Part shown: piece by piece, positions 45,224-53,711 of the stretch
How positions within the stretch are numbered: position 1 is the stretch's first letter
How the letters are laid out: every line of letters begins with the position of its first letter
NCBI GenBank assembly: GCA_041662485.1
Contig: JBAZSJ010000022.1
Coordinates: 1 to 64,000, forward strand
DNA: 64,000 nt
DNA from: Rariglobus sp041662485
Lineage (GTDB): Bacteria; Verrucomicrobiota; Verrucomicrobiia; Opitutales; Opitutaceae
Direction of reading: 5' to 3'
Position numbers and translations under genes: made by a program
The notes under the pieces: generated by a model
The model's database searches: none
The model's input: only the letters and a program-made list of their open reading frames with translations
What the model was told of the DNA's origin: nothing

Positions 45224-46297
45224 ATGGCCGCCTACACGAAATCCTCCCGTAAGTTTTCCGAAGCCGACGACAACGAAAAGCCCGAGGCTCCGGCTCCCAT
45301 GGTGGCCGTCGAACTCGATGCGCCTCCTTCCTTCTTGGAGCGCAATGAGCCCGCCGCCCGCGAAAAGGACACCGGCCCGCTCGAACGCAGCAATCTCCAG
45401 CTCTACCTTCAGGAGATCGGCAAAACCGCCCTGCTTACCGTCGAAGAAGAGGTGAAGCTCGCCCGCCGCATCCGCAAGGGCGACAAAGCCGCCCGCGATC
45501 ACATGATCTCGGCCAACCTCCGCCTCGTCGTGAAAATCGCGATGGACTACAAGGACTTCGGCCTGCCGCTCCTCGATCTCATCTCCGAGGGCAACATCGG
45601 CCTCGTGAAGGCCGTGGAACGCTTCGACCCGCGCAAAGGCGGCAAGCTCTCCACCTACGCCGCCTGGTGGATCAAGCAGTCCATGAAGCGCGCCTTGGCG
45701 AACCAGTCCAAGACGATCCGCCTCCCTGTCCATTTGGTGGACAAAATCTCCAAGCTGCGCCGAACCGCCATGGCCCTCACCGAGGAACTCGGCCGCGAAC
45801 CCACCGACGAGGAAATCGCCATCGAGCTCCAGATTCCCACCGCCAAGGTCGCCCACCTCAAATCGGTGAGCGTGCGTCCGGCCTCGCTCGACGCCCCCGT
45901 CGGCCAGGACGGCGACTCGTCCACCTTCGGCGAGATGGTCGGCGATGAAAACGCCACCAGCCCGTTTGAGACGCTGCGCGAGAAGACCCGCAACTCCGAT
46001 CTCTACTCCATGATCTCCACCTTGGAGCCGCGTGAAGCCGAGATCATCAAGCTGCGCTTCGGTCTCGACGGCTACGACGAGCTCACGCTCGAAGAGGTCG
46101 GCCAGAAGTTCCGCGTCACCCGCGAACGCGTCCGCCAGCTCCAAAATATCGCCCTCTCGAAGATGCGCAAGGCCATGGCCAGCCACGAGCACCAGCGGTC
46201 CGTCGAGGAGATCGAAGTCGAAGAGCAGATCCGCGCCCGCCATGAAGTCATCCGCGAGTTCATGCAGACGAAGTCGGCCAAGGCGGGGAGCAACTAA
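45224..46297 (+). CDS. Sigma-70 family RNA polymerase sigma factor (RpoD/RpoS type)
   Basis: A 357-aa sigma factor with regions 1.2 to 4.2. Region 1.2 is in LQLYLQEIGKTALLTVEEEVKLARRIRKGD. Region 2 runs NLRLVVKIAMDYKDFGLPLLDLISEGNIGLVKAVERFDPRKGGKLSTYAAWWIKQSMKRAL. Region 3 starts with LPVHLVDKISKLRR, and region 4 has LEPREAEIIKLRFGLDGYDELTLEEVGQKFRVTRERVRQLQNIALSKMR. Region 1.1 and the large non-conserved insert of proteobacterial RpoD are missing, so it could be the primary sigma of this lineage or a group-2 (RpoS-like) one. An intrinsic terminator follows. Confidence 0.9.
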   Translation: MAAYTKSSRKFSEADDNEKPEAPAPMVAVELDAPPSFLERNEPAAREKDTGPLERSNLQLYLQEIGKTALLTVEEEVKLARRIRKGDKAARDHMISANLRLVVKIAMDYKDFGLPLLDLISEGNIGLVKAVERFDPRKGGKLSTYAAWWIKQSMKRALANQSKTIRLPVHLVDKISKLRRTAMALTEELGREPTDEEIAIELQIPTAKVAHLKSVSVRPASLDAPVGQDGDSSTFGEMVGDENATSPFETLREKTRNSDLYSMISTLEPREAEIIKLRFGLDGYDELTLEEVGQKFRVTRERVRQLQNIALSKMRKAMASHEHQRSVEEIEVEEQIRARHEVIREFMQTKSAKAGSN

Positions 46298-46325
46298 ACT
46301 TCGAGTTGGGTTCTCCATGTGTTTC

Positions 46326-46355
46326 AAAAGCCGACCGGCAACGGTCGGCTTTTTT
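46326..46355 (+). terminator. Intrinsic terminator of the sigma factor gene
   Basis: AAGCCGACCG, loop GCAA, CGGTCGGCTT, then TTTTT. It is 28 bases past the stop. A textbook hairpin and T tract. Confidence 0.9.
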
Positions 46356-46366
46356 GCGTGCTTCGA

Positions 46367-46448
46367 GGTAGGGCGCGTTATCCTTAACGCGCCAGGATCT
46401 ACCGCCCGAACAAAAATACACGGCGGGTTAAGGATAACCCGCCCTACC
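46367..46448. repeat. Paired-hairpin repeat with compensated arms
   Basis: The left arm contains GGCGCGTTA-tcct-TAACGCGCC and the right arm GGCGGGTTA-agga-TAACCCGCC. The element starts GGTAGGGC and ends GCCCTACC. The left arm and the reverse complement of the right arm differ at only two positions, and the two changes keep each arm's own hairpin paired. It sits between two terminators of convergent genes. Confidence 0.85.
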
Positions 46449-46464
46449 ATCGGAAACCGGACAC

Positions 46465-46496
46465 AAAAAAGCGCCCGGCTTTCGGCCGGGCGCTTT
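46465..46496 (-). terminator. Intrinsic terminator of rpsA
   Basis: On the minus strand AAAGCGCCCGGC, a 5-nt loop and GCCGGGCGCTTT are followed by TTTT. It lies about 48 bases after the rpsA stop. Confidence 0.88.
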
Positions 46497-46543
46497 GAGA
46501 TTAAACGATTCGTCAGAACGACGACGACGTTGATGCGAAGGGA

Positions 46544-48217
46544 TTACTCCTTCTTGTCCGAGGCGGCATCGAGGATGTCACCGAGGTTCATCATGTCGCC
46601 GGAGCTGTCGCGGTTGAGCGCCTCGAAGGAAGCGGTCTCGGCGGCGAGCTGCTGCTCGGAGTAGTTGGCGGCCTTGACCGAGAGACCAAGACGACGCTCT
46701 TCACGGTCGATCTTGATGACGCGGGCGGTCACTTCCTGGCCGGGCTTGAGCACGTCCTTCACCTTCTCGATGCGCTCCTCGCTGATCTGCGAGATGTGCA
46801 CGAGACCGTCGATGCCGTCCTTGAGCTCCACGAAGGCACCGAAGGAGGTGATCTTCGAAATGGTGCCGGTAACAACGTCGCCGATCTTGAAGAAGGAGTC
46901 GATGTCGGTCCAAGGATCGACCGCGAGTTGCTTCATGCCGAGGCTAATGCGCTGCTGGGAAGCATCGACATCGAGAACGATGGCGTCCACTTCGTCGCCC
47001 TTCTTGAGGACTTCGGACGGGTGGTTGACCTTGCGGGTCCAGCTCATGTCTGAGACGTGAACCATGCCGTCGATGCCTTCTTCGAGTTCGATGAAGGCGC
47101 CGTAGGTGGTCATGTTGCGCACCTTGCCGCGGACGCGGGCGCCCTGCGGGTAGTTGTGGCGGACCATGTCCCACGGGTTGGGCTCGAGCTGGCGGAGGCC
47201 GAGCGAGATCTTCTGGTCATCCTTCTGGATGCCGAGAACAACCGCGTCCAGTTCCTGACCGACCTTGAGGAGTTCGGAGGGCTTGGAGATGCGCTTGGTC
47301 CAGGACATCTCGGTGATGTGCACGAGACCTTCGACGCCGGGCTCGATCTCGATGAACGCGCCGTAGGGAACGAGGTTGACGACTTTGCCGTGAACCTTCG
47401 CGCCGACAGGGAACTTGTGCTCGATCTCGTCCCAAGGATTCTTGGTGGTCTGCTTGAGACCGAGGGAAACGCGCTCTTTCTCGCGGTTCACTTCGATGAT
47501 CATGACCTGGATCTCCTCGCCCTGCTTGAGCATTTCGGAGGGGTGCGTGATGCGGCCCCAGCTCATGTCGGTGATGTGGAGGAGGCCGTCCATGCCGTCG
47601 AGGTCGATGAACGCACCGAAGTCGGTGATGTTCTTGACCACGCCCTTGCGGACCTGGCCGGGCTGGATGGAGTCGAGGAGGCTCTTGCGCTTGTTGGTGC
47701 GCTGTTCCTCGATGAGCTCGCGGCGGGAGAGAACGATGTTCTTCCGGTCGAGATTGATTTTGAGAACCTTGAAATCGTAGGTCTGGCCGACGTATTGATC
47801 GAGGTTCTTCGGGGGCTGGATGTCGATGTGCGAGGCGGGGAGGAAGGAATCGACGCCGATCGAAACGATCAGGCCGCCCTTGACCTTGGCCTTGACGCGA
47901 CCCGCGGCGATGGAGCCCTCGGGGAACTTGGTGAGAATGTTATCCCAGTTCTTCTTTTGTTCGGCCTTGTCGTAGGAGAGGACGGGAGCGCCGCCTTTGT
48001 CTTCGAGCTTCTCGACGTAAACGTCGATGGTGGAACCGATCTGAAGTTCGCCGATGTCGATGAACTCGTTGGCGGGGATGACGCCTTCCGACTTGCCACC
48101 GATGTCAACGACGACGTCGTTCTGGCGGATTTCGGTGATGACGGCGGGGACGATGGCGCCTTCTTTAAGCTTATCGAAGGACGATTGAGCGAGCAGCTCT
48201 TGCATTACAGAACTCAT
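46544..48217 (-). CDS. rpsA: 30S ribosomal protein S1
   Basis: A 557-aa protein of six S1 RNA-binding domains, which helps the 30S subunit take up mRNAs with weak or no Shine-Dalgarno sequence, fitting the many such genes here. The repeats are easy to see: EGAIVPAVITEIRQNDVVVDIGGKSEGVIP, then GVVKNITDFGAFIDLDGMDGLLHITDMSWGRITHPSE, GKVVNLVPYGAFIEIEPGVEGLVHITEMSW, GKVRNMTTYGAFIELEEGIDGMVHVSDMSW and GTISKITSFGAFVELKDGIDGLVHISQIS. The ATG at 48217 gives the family length; 48205 is an alternative. Confidence 0.96.
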   Translation of the reverse strand: MSSVMQELLAQSSFDKLKEGAIVPAVITEIRQNDVVVDIGGKSEGVIPANEFIDIGELQIGSTIDVYVEKLEDKGGAPVLSYDKAEQKKNWDNILTKFPEGSIAAGRVKAKVKGGLIVSIGVDSFLPASHIDIQPPKNLDQYVGQTYDFKVLKINLDRKNIVLSRRELIEEQRTNKRKSLLDSIQPGQVRKGVVKNITDFGAFIDLDGMDGLLHITDMSWGRITHPSEMLKQGEEIQVMIIEVNREKERVSLGLKQTTKNPWDEIEHKFPVGAKVHGKVVNLVPYGAFIEIEPGVEGLVHITEMSWTKRISKPSELLKVGQELDAVVLGIQKDDQKISLGLRQLEPNPWDMVRHNYPQGARVRGKVRNMTTYGAFIELEEGIDGMVHVSDMSWTRKVNHPSEVLKKGDEVDAIVLDVDASQQRISLGMKQLAVDPWTDIDSFFKIGDVVTGTISKITSFGAFVELKDGIDGLVHISQISEERIEKVKDVLKPGQEVTARVIKIDREERRLGLSVKAANYSEQQLAAETASFEALNRDSSGDMMNLGDILDAASDKKE

Positions 48218-48441
48218 GTGAACAGACGAAATACCGCCGCTTGCTTCAAAGCGCCGATCTTCCGTGATGACCCCGCGTGAACGGGACCGTGGGTTGATGG
48301 TTATACTGACGTTGAGGGTCGATGGAAGCGTCGCGGCGACACCGACCGGAACCGACTGAATGCCGCGAACGGTCAGAATCGCGCAAGGCCACACCCAGCC
48401 GCAAGCGCAAAATCCGGGGTTTCAGAGGGGGCCGCCCTGCC

Positions 48442-48906
48442 CTACTTCGCCGCCAACGCCTGCTCAACCGTGCGGAAAAAGACCTCGTAAAGAGCGGTTT
48501 CCCTCAAAGGCGTCTCGGTCACCTGCCCGGCACCCTTGTTAAAATCGTCCTGCACCTGCTCCGTGAGCAGCACGGCCAGTTCCGTGCCGCCGGCGGTCAC
48601 CGGACTGAGTTTGACCTTCAGCGCCAGCTGACGCGCGCCCTGAAGGGAATCGTTGGCAGACAAGCCACTTAGAGCCTCGATACGCCCCTGAGCGGGACCG
48701 CCGCCTGTAACTCGAAAGCCAAGCTTCTCCGCCGCCTGCTTGGCCGCCTCGTAGGCGGCGCGACCATCAGCCGCCACGACTTTGGTGCGATAGGTCGGAC
48801 CTGCAAATTTCTCGCTGACGCTCGTCTTGAAATCGGTCCCGACGGAGCCGCAGCCCGCCAAGGCCAAAATCAAACCCGCGAGCACGACAGCAAAGAACGT
48901 TTTCAT
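48442..48906 (-). CDS. Small lipoprotein, unknown function
   Basis: A 154-aa protein starting MKTFFAVVLAGLILALAGC, a lipoprotein signal with lipobox LAGC. The mature part (GPTYRTKVVAADGRAAYEAAKQAAEKLGFRV...LALKVKLSPVTAGGTELAVLLTEQ) alternates helix and strand, like small envelope proteins of the DUF3568 kind, though I cannot name the family with certainty. It begins 10 bp after agmatine deiminase and is last in that run. Confidence 0.75.
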   Translation of the reverse strand: MKTFFAVVLAGLILALAGCGSVGTDFKTSVSEKFAGPTYRTKVVAADGRAAYEAAKQAAEKLGFRVTGGGPAQGRIEALSGLSANDSLQGARQLALKVKLSPVTAGGTELAVLLTEQVQDDFNKGAGQVTETPLRETALYEVFFRTVEQALAAK

Positions 48907-48916
48907 AAAAACAAGA

Positions 48917-49969
48917 TCAGGCCGGCTGTTGTTGCGAAATGCAATGCAACGTGCCCAGCCCCCAGATGAGATGGTAGCAGTCAATCGGGATGATTTCGCG
49001 ATCCGGGAAACACGAAGCGATGAGGTCGTTGGCCTCGGCGTCACGTTTCTTCTGGCGGAAATTCGGAACGAGCACCGCGCCGTTGATGATGAGGAAATTC
49101 GCGTAGCTCGCCGGCACCGTCTGCCCCTGGAACGCAAAAGGCTTCGGCATGGGCAACTCGACGACGTCGAATTTTTTGCCCTTCGGCGTGCGGAAGGCCG
49201 CGAGACGCGCGGAGTTTTCCTTGAGAATCGCGTGGTTCGGGTCGCGTTTGTTCGGCTCGACCACGGTGATGAAACCGTCGGGCTTGTAGAAGCGCGTGAT
49301 GTCGTCGATGTGGCCGTCGGTGTCGTCGCCGATGATGCCGTCGCCCACCCAAAGCACCTGCTTGATGCCGAGGTAGTCCTTCAGGTTCTGCTCGATCTGT
49401 TCGCGCGTGAGGTGCGGGTTACGGTTTTTATTGAGCAGGCATTGCTCGCTGGTGAGGAGCAGGCCCTCCCCGTTGACCTCGATGGAGCCGCCTTCGAGCA
49501 CCATGTCATTTTCAAAGCGGCGCAGCTTGAGCTTCTTCGCGACGAGCGGCGGGATGGTGTTGTCGAGATCGTAGGGCGGGTATTTGCCACCCCAGGCAGT
49601 GTGCACCCAGTCGGTCACCGCGAGTTCGCCGGACTTCTTGTTTTTGACGAAGATTGGGCCGTGGTCGCGGCACCAGGCATCGTTCGTCGGATGATCGTAG
49701 AAAGTAACCTTCGTGAGATCGGCACCGGCTTTCGTGATCAGCGACCACGCACGTTTTTGCAGGGGCTGCGCGATGTTGATGCGCACTTCCTCAAAGCGGC
49801 TGATCTGCGCGACGATTCCGGCGAACACATACGGAATCGGACGGAACTGGCCGGGCCACGAGGCGTGCTTGTGCGGCCACGAAAGCCAGATGGCGGTTTG
49901 CGGCGCCCACTCGGCCGGCATGCGAAAACCAAGCGCGCCAGGCGTCTCCTTCGTCTTTTTGGCGGCCAT
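48917..49969 (-). CDS. aguA: Agmatine deiminase
   Basis: Turns agmatine into N-carbamoylputrescine plus ammonia. The 350-aa guanidino-group-modifying enzyme has the N-terminal PAEWAPQTAIWLSWPHKHASWPGQ, the acidic/His motifs DHGPIFV, EGGSIEVNGEGLLLTSEQCLLNKNRNP and DDTDGHIDDITRFY. The catalytic cysteine is near the C-terminus (GLGTLHCISQQ). It is 2 bp after the carbamoylputrescine amidase gene, so the two steps are cotranscribed. The arginine decarboxylase needed to make agmatine is not in the window. Confidence 0.95.
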   Translation of the reverse strand: MAAKKTKETPGALGFRMPAEWAPQTAIWLSWPHKHASWPGQFRPIPYVFAGIVAQISRFEEVRINIAQPLQKRAWSLITKAGADLTKVTFYDHPTNDAWCRDHGPIFVKNKKSGELAVTDWVHTAWGGKYPPYDLDNTIPPLVAKKLKLRRFENDMVLEGGSIEVNGEGLLLTSEQCLLNKNRNPHLTREQIEQNLKDYLGIKQVLWVGDGIIGDDTDGHIDDITRFYKPDGFITVVEPNKRDPNHAILKENSARLAAFRTPKGKKFDVVELPMPKPFAFQGQTVPASYANFLIINGAVLVPNFRQKKRDAEANDLIASCFPDREIIPIDCYHLIWGLGTLHCISQQQPA

Positions 49970-49971
49970 GC

Positions 49972-50850
49972 TCAGTCGATGAAACGCTTCGTCAGATCAC
50001 CGTAGGCATCGATACGCCGGTCCCGCAAAAACGGCCAGTGCGTGCGGGTGACGTCGACTTTGCCAAGCTCGATGGGCACGAGGAGAACCTCTTCCTTGTC
50101 GACGGAAGCCTTGGCGATGATCTGGCCGCTCGTGTCGGCGACGAAGCTCTGCCCCCAGAACTCCAGCCCGTCGCCGCCGATGGGCTGTTCGAGGCCGATC
50201 CGGTTGATCGCGGCGACGTAGCAACCATTCGCCACGGCATGGGAACGCTGGATGGTCTCCCACGCGCCGTGCTGGTTGACCCCGTATTCCTTTTTCTCGG
50301 AGGGATGCCAACCGATGGCCGTCGGATAAAAAAGAATCTCCGCGCCCTGCATGGCAGTGAGACGGGCTCCCTCGGGATACCATTGGTCCCAGCAAATGAG
50401 AACGCCGATCTTGCCGAACTTCGTGTCCCACGCCTTGAAACCGGTGTCGCCGGGCGTGAAGTAGAACTTCTCGTAGAAGAGAGGATCGTCCGGAATGTGC
50501 ATCTTCCGGTAGATGCCGAGCAGTTTGCCGTCGGCATCAATGATAACCGCGGTGTTGTGATAGAGGCCGGAGGCGCGCTTTTCGAAGAGCGATGCCACGA
50601 TCACCACGCCATGCTTTTTGGCGATCTTTTGGAACGCCGCCGTGCTCGGGCCGGGAATCGGCTCGGCCAGGTCGAAGTATTTATGCTCCTCGCTCTGGCA
50701 GAAATACTGCGAACGAAACAGTTCCTGCGTGCAGATGATCTGGGCGCCCTGCTTCGCGGCCTTTTCAGTCAGCGCGAGGGTTTTTTTGAGGTTCGCCTTG
50801 GGGTCGGCGCCGCAGGCGTGCTGAAGAAGACCGAGGGTGACTTTGGCCAT
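49972..50850 (-). CDS. aguB: N-carbamoylputrescine amidase
   Basis: A 292-aa nitrilase-family amidohydrolase that splits N-carbamoylputrescine to putrescine, CO2 and ammonia. The catalytic triad is visible: Glu in ICTQELFRSQYF, Lys in YRKMHIPDDP and Cys in VLICWDQWYPEGARL. The C-terminal GRRIDAYGDLTKRF-type end (DRRIDAYGDLTKRFID) is typical of this enzyme. It lies between hisG and aguA on the same strand; the pair gives a two-step route from agmatine to putrescine. Confidence 0.95.
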   Translation of the reverse strand: MAKVTLGLLQHACGADPKANLKKTLALTEKAAKQGAQIICTQELFRSQYFCQSEEHKYFDLAEPIPGPSTAAFQKIAKKHGVVIVASLFEKRASGLYHNTAVIIDADGKLLGIYRKMHIPDDPLFYEKFYFTPGDTGFKAWDTKFGKIGVLICWDQWYPEGARLTAMQGAEILFYPTAIGWHPSEKKEYGVNQHGAWETIQRSHAVANGCYVAAINRIGLEQPIGGDGLEFWGQSFVADTSGQIIAKASVDKEEVLLVPIELGKVDVTRTHWPFLRDRRIDAYGDLTKRFID

Positions 50851-50872
50851 GGTTTAAAAAAGCGCGGTTCGC

Positions 50873-51757
50873 TCAGTAAACAACCTTGTTGAGCGGATAC
50901 TCGACGATGCCTTCCGCCCCGAGTTCCTTAAGCTGCGGAATGATTTCGCGGACGACGCTCTCATCAATGATGGTTTCCACGGCGATCCAGTCCGGCGAAC
51001 TCAGCGGCGAGATCGTGGGATTGCGCAGGGACGGAAGAGCCTTGATGAGCGCATCGAGCGAAGCCTTCGGCAGGTTGAGCTTAAGGCCGACCTTGCTGCC
51101 GGCTTCGAGAGCGCCGCGCAGGAGCAGCGCGATGGTCTCGATTTTCTTGCGCTTGGCGGGATTGGCCCAGCTCGCCTTGTTGGCGATCAGCTTGGTGTTG
51201 GTGTAAAGCAGCGTGTCGACGATGCGGAGCTTGTTGGCGCGCAGCGAAGAGCCCGTCTCGGTGATGTCCACGATGGCATCAACCAAGTCGGGAACCTTCA
51301 CCTCGGTCGCCCCCCAGGAAAACTCGACCTCGGCGGCGATGCCCTTGTCGGCAAAATAGCGCTTCGTCGTGTTCATCAGCTCGGTCGCCACGCGCTTGCC
51401 GGCGAGATCCTCGGGCTTCTGCACCGAGGAGGACTCGGGCACGCAAAGCACCCAGCGGGACTTGAGCGTCGAGGCCTTGCTGTAGATCAGATCGCACACC
51501 TCGACGACATCGGAGTTGTTTTCCTGCACCCAGTCATAGCCGGTGAGGCCGCAATCGAAGAATCCGTGTTCGACATAGCGGCTGACCTCCTGGGCGCGGA
51601 TGAACCGGCCGTCCAGCTCCGGGTCGTCGATCGACGGCTTGTAGGAGCGTGAACTCGTGGTTATTTTCCAACCCGCCTTGGCGAACAGGTTTTTGGTGGA
51701 TTCCTCAAGACTGCCTTTCGGCAGCCCGAGCATGAGCAGGGGAGCATTTGCAGACAC
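50873..51757 (-). CDS. hisG: ATP phosphoribosyltransferase (long form)
   Basis: Catalyses the first committed step of histidine synthesis. The protein starts LLMLGLPKGSLEESTKNLFAKAGW. It has the conserved DCGLTGYDWVQENNSDVVEV, the PRPP-binding VDAIVDITETGSSLRANKL, and a C-terminal ACT-like regulatory domain from about residue 215, so it is the long, feedback-regulated form and needs no HisZ. The start is uncertain: GTG 51757 (VSANAPLLMLGL), ATG 51733, or TTG 51793, the last with GGAG 7 nt upstream. It heads the run hisG-aguB-aguA-lipoprotein. Confidence 0.94.
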   Translation of the reverse strand: MSANAPLLMLGLPKGSLEESTKNLFAKAGWKITTSSRSYKPSIDDPELDGRFIRAQEVSRYVEHGFFDCGLTGYDWVQENNSDVVEVCDLIYSKASTLKSRWVLCVPESSSVQKPEDLAGKRVATELMNTTKRYFADKGIAAEVEFSWGATEVKVPDLVDAIVDITETGSSLRANKLRIVDTLLYTNTKLIANKASWANPAKRKKIETIALLLRGALEAGSKVGLKLNLPKASLDALIKALPSLRNPTISPLSSPDWIAVETIIDESVVREIIPQLKELGAEGIVEYPLNKVVY

Positions 51758-51921
51758 GTCGGCCAAGGGACACCCCGCGCGAAGGGCCTTCAAGTCTATT
51801 CTCCGCCGGACACTCTGGGAAACGAGCCAGACGTTTCTTTTGACAAGAGCGTCTTAATTGTAAAAATCTGCCCGCGTTCCCTGTGTAATGAAATCATCCT
51901 CCTCTTTCCCCAAGTCGTCCC

Positions 51922-52677
51922 ATGCGCGCTGAACCCAAGCCATTGATTCTTGTCGTCGAGGATGAAGAGGAACTGGCCAAACTCATCTGCATGCACCTTG
52001 AGGAAGCAGGCATGCAGACCCAGATTTACAACCGGTGCGGCCTTGCCCTGCGCTTTCTGAAAAAGAATTTCGCCAATCTGCTGCTACTGGACGTGAACCT
52101 CCCCGATCAGACCGGCTTTGCCCTGCTCGAAGATCTTAAGAGCAACGATATCCTCATCCCCACGATTTTCCTCACCGGCAACGCCCTCGAGGTAAACAAG
52201 GTCAGGGGCTTTGAGCTGGGCGGTGACGACTACATCACCAAGCCCTTTGGCTTCCCCGAGCTGGTCGCCCGCATCCGCGCGGTGCTTCGCCGAGCCGAGT
52301 CCACGACCGACATGAACCTCACGAAAAACGTGCGGGTCATGGACGAACCCTTTGAGTTTTGCGGCGCAAAGGTGCTGCCCCTTCGCCTGGAAATCGAGTT
52401 CCCCAAGGGAAAAACCGAAAAGATCGGCCGCAAGGAACTGGGCATCCTCGCCCATATCCACGAAAACCGCGGCATCGTCATTCCACGCAAGGCGCTCATC
52501 CATTCGGTGTGGGGAATCCACGCGGACGTCAAAAGCCGCTCGCTCGACCAATACATCGTAAAGGTCCGCGAGCTCTTCAAACGCCACGGCCTCAGTCTGG
52601 ACAGCTTCCGCACGGTTCACGGCGTCGGCTATATTTTCGCCCCGGAAGACCCCCCTCCTCCCTCGTCCAAGTCGTAG
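51922..52677 (+). CDS. OmpR-family response regulator (orphan)
   Basis: A 251-aa two-component regulator. The receiver domain (1-125) has the acidic pocket VEDEEE, the phosphorylation Asp in LLLLDVNLPDQTG, the Thr in FLTGN and Lys in TKPFGF. After a longer than usual linker, a winged-helix OmpR-type domain follows: GRKELGILAHIHENRGIVIPRKALIHSVWG...SRSLDQYIVKVRELF...RTVHGVGYIF. No histidine kinase gene is adjacent. The tail ends in a short Pro/Ser stretch. Confidence 0.92.
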   Translation: MRAEPKPLILVVEDEEELAKLICMHLEEAGMQTQIYNRCGLALRFLKKNFANLLLLDVNLPDQTGFALLEDLKSNDILIPTIFLTGNALEVNKVRGFELGGDDYITKPFGFPELVARIRAVLRRAESTTDMNLTKNVRVMDEPFEFCGAKVLPLRLEIEFPKGKTEKIGRKELGILAHIHENRGIVIPRKALIHSVWGIHADVKSRSLDQYIVKVRELFKRHGLSLDSFRTVHGVGYIFAPEDPPPPSSKS

Positions 52678-52711
52678 GGCTCCGAGCCCCGGATTAGTCG
52701 CAAGGCAGCGG

Positions 52712-53596
52712 TTAAAACAACAACTCGGGCTGCTCATACCGGGCGCGCGCCTCGGCAAGGCTTGATTTCATCTCCATCGCCTCCAGCAGCGCCAAAAGCT
52801 CCTTCGGGCGAACCCCGGTGATTTCCGCCTTCACGGTGGGCAAACCCAAGTTGAGCGTCGTCAGTTTCAGATTGCGGCGGATGTCGTCCGCACCGCTCCG
52901 CACCGCTTCTTGGAAACGCTCCGGCTTGAGATCGGCCGCATGCGAGATCACGCCCTCGATGCCGCCGAACTCCTGCAGCCACTTGGCCGCGGTCTTGGGC
53001 CCGACTCCGGAGATGCCGGGAATGTTGTCGGACGCGTCCCCCACCAGCGCCAGGTAGTCCGCGATTTGCGCGGGCGGAACCCCGAATTTTTCCGTCACGC
53101 CGCCCGCATCCAACAACCGCCAGCCCAACTTGGGATTGGCGGATGGCGGCGGCAGCAGGATTTTAATGCGCTCGCCCACGATTTGGGCGAAGTCTTTGTC
53201 GGCACTCACGATGAGCACCTCGTGCCCCTGTGAGGCCAGCGCCACCGCTTGCGAAGCCAGCAGGTCGTCGCTCTCCACCCCGTCCTGCTCGATGCCCACA
53301 TGGCCCATCGCACGGGTGAGCGCCTTCAGCGGTTCGATCTGTTTTTGAAGGGCTTCCGGCATCTCTTCACGCTGCGCCTTGTATTCCGGATGCAGGGCCA
53401 GGCGGTCCTGGGCTCCGCCCAGATCAAAGAATACCAGGGTTGCGACGGGCTTTTCCTGATCCGCCAGACGCCAGAGCGACTTTACCCAGCCGTGCAGGGC
53501 ATTGGTGGGAAATCCGTCCGCACGCGTAAGCTCCGGCACCGCGAAGAAACAGCGGTAAGCCAGATTAAATCCGTCGACAAGAAGCCATTTCGCCAT
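52712..53596 (-). CDS. 5'-3' exonuclease (DNA polymerase I N-domain type / Xni-like)
   Basis: A 294-aa stand-alone FEN-type nuclease. It has VDGFNLAYRCFFAVP at the N-terminus and an Asp-rich active site (ESDDLLASQAV, VSADKDFAQIV, ALVGDASDNIPGISGVGPKTAAKWL, the last with the helix-hairpin-helix and metal-binding DxSDN). It lacks the polymerase domains, so it resembles E. coli ExoIX/Xni rather than PolA. The ATG at 53596 (MAKWLLVDGF) is chosen by family. Its role is probably flap or primer removal, or structure-specific cleavage. Confidence 0.9.
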   Translation of the reverse strand: MAKWLLVDGFNLAYRCFFAVPELTRADGFPTNALHGWVKSLWRLADQEKPVATLVFFDLGGAQDRLALHPEYKAQREEMPEALQKQIEPLKALTRAMGHVGIEQDGVESDDLLASQAVALASQGHEVLIVSADKDFAQIVGERIKILLPPPSANPKLGWRLLDAGGVTEKFGVPPAQIADYLALVGDASDNIPGISGVGPKTAAKWLQEFGGIEGVISHAADLKPERFQEAVRSGADDIRRNLKLTTLNLGLPTVKAEITGVRPKELLALLEAMEMKSSLAEARARYEQPELLF

Positions 53597-53649
53597 GGCC
53601 AAACCCAAGCGCAGACCGGCACCTTGGCAAACGCCAAACCTGACCTTGG

Positions 53650-53686
53650 AAAACAAAAGCGCCGTCACCGGTGAAGGTGACGGCGC
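53650..53686 (-). terminator. Intrinsic terminator of the pilus-type operon
   Basis: GCGCCGTCACC (53659-53669) pairs with GGTGACGGCGC (53676-53686) across 6 nt. On the minus strand a T-rich tract (TTTTGTTTT) follows. It lies about 25 bases after the secretin gene stop. Confidence 0.85.
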
Positions 53687-53711
53687 GAAATAAAACCGAT
53701 CCGTTGCAGGC

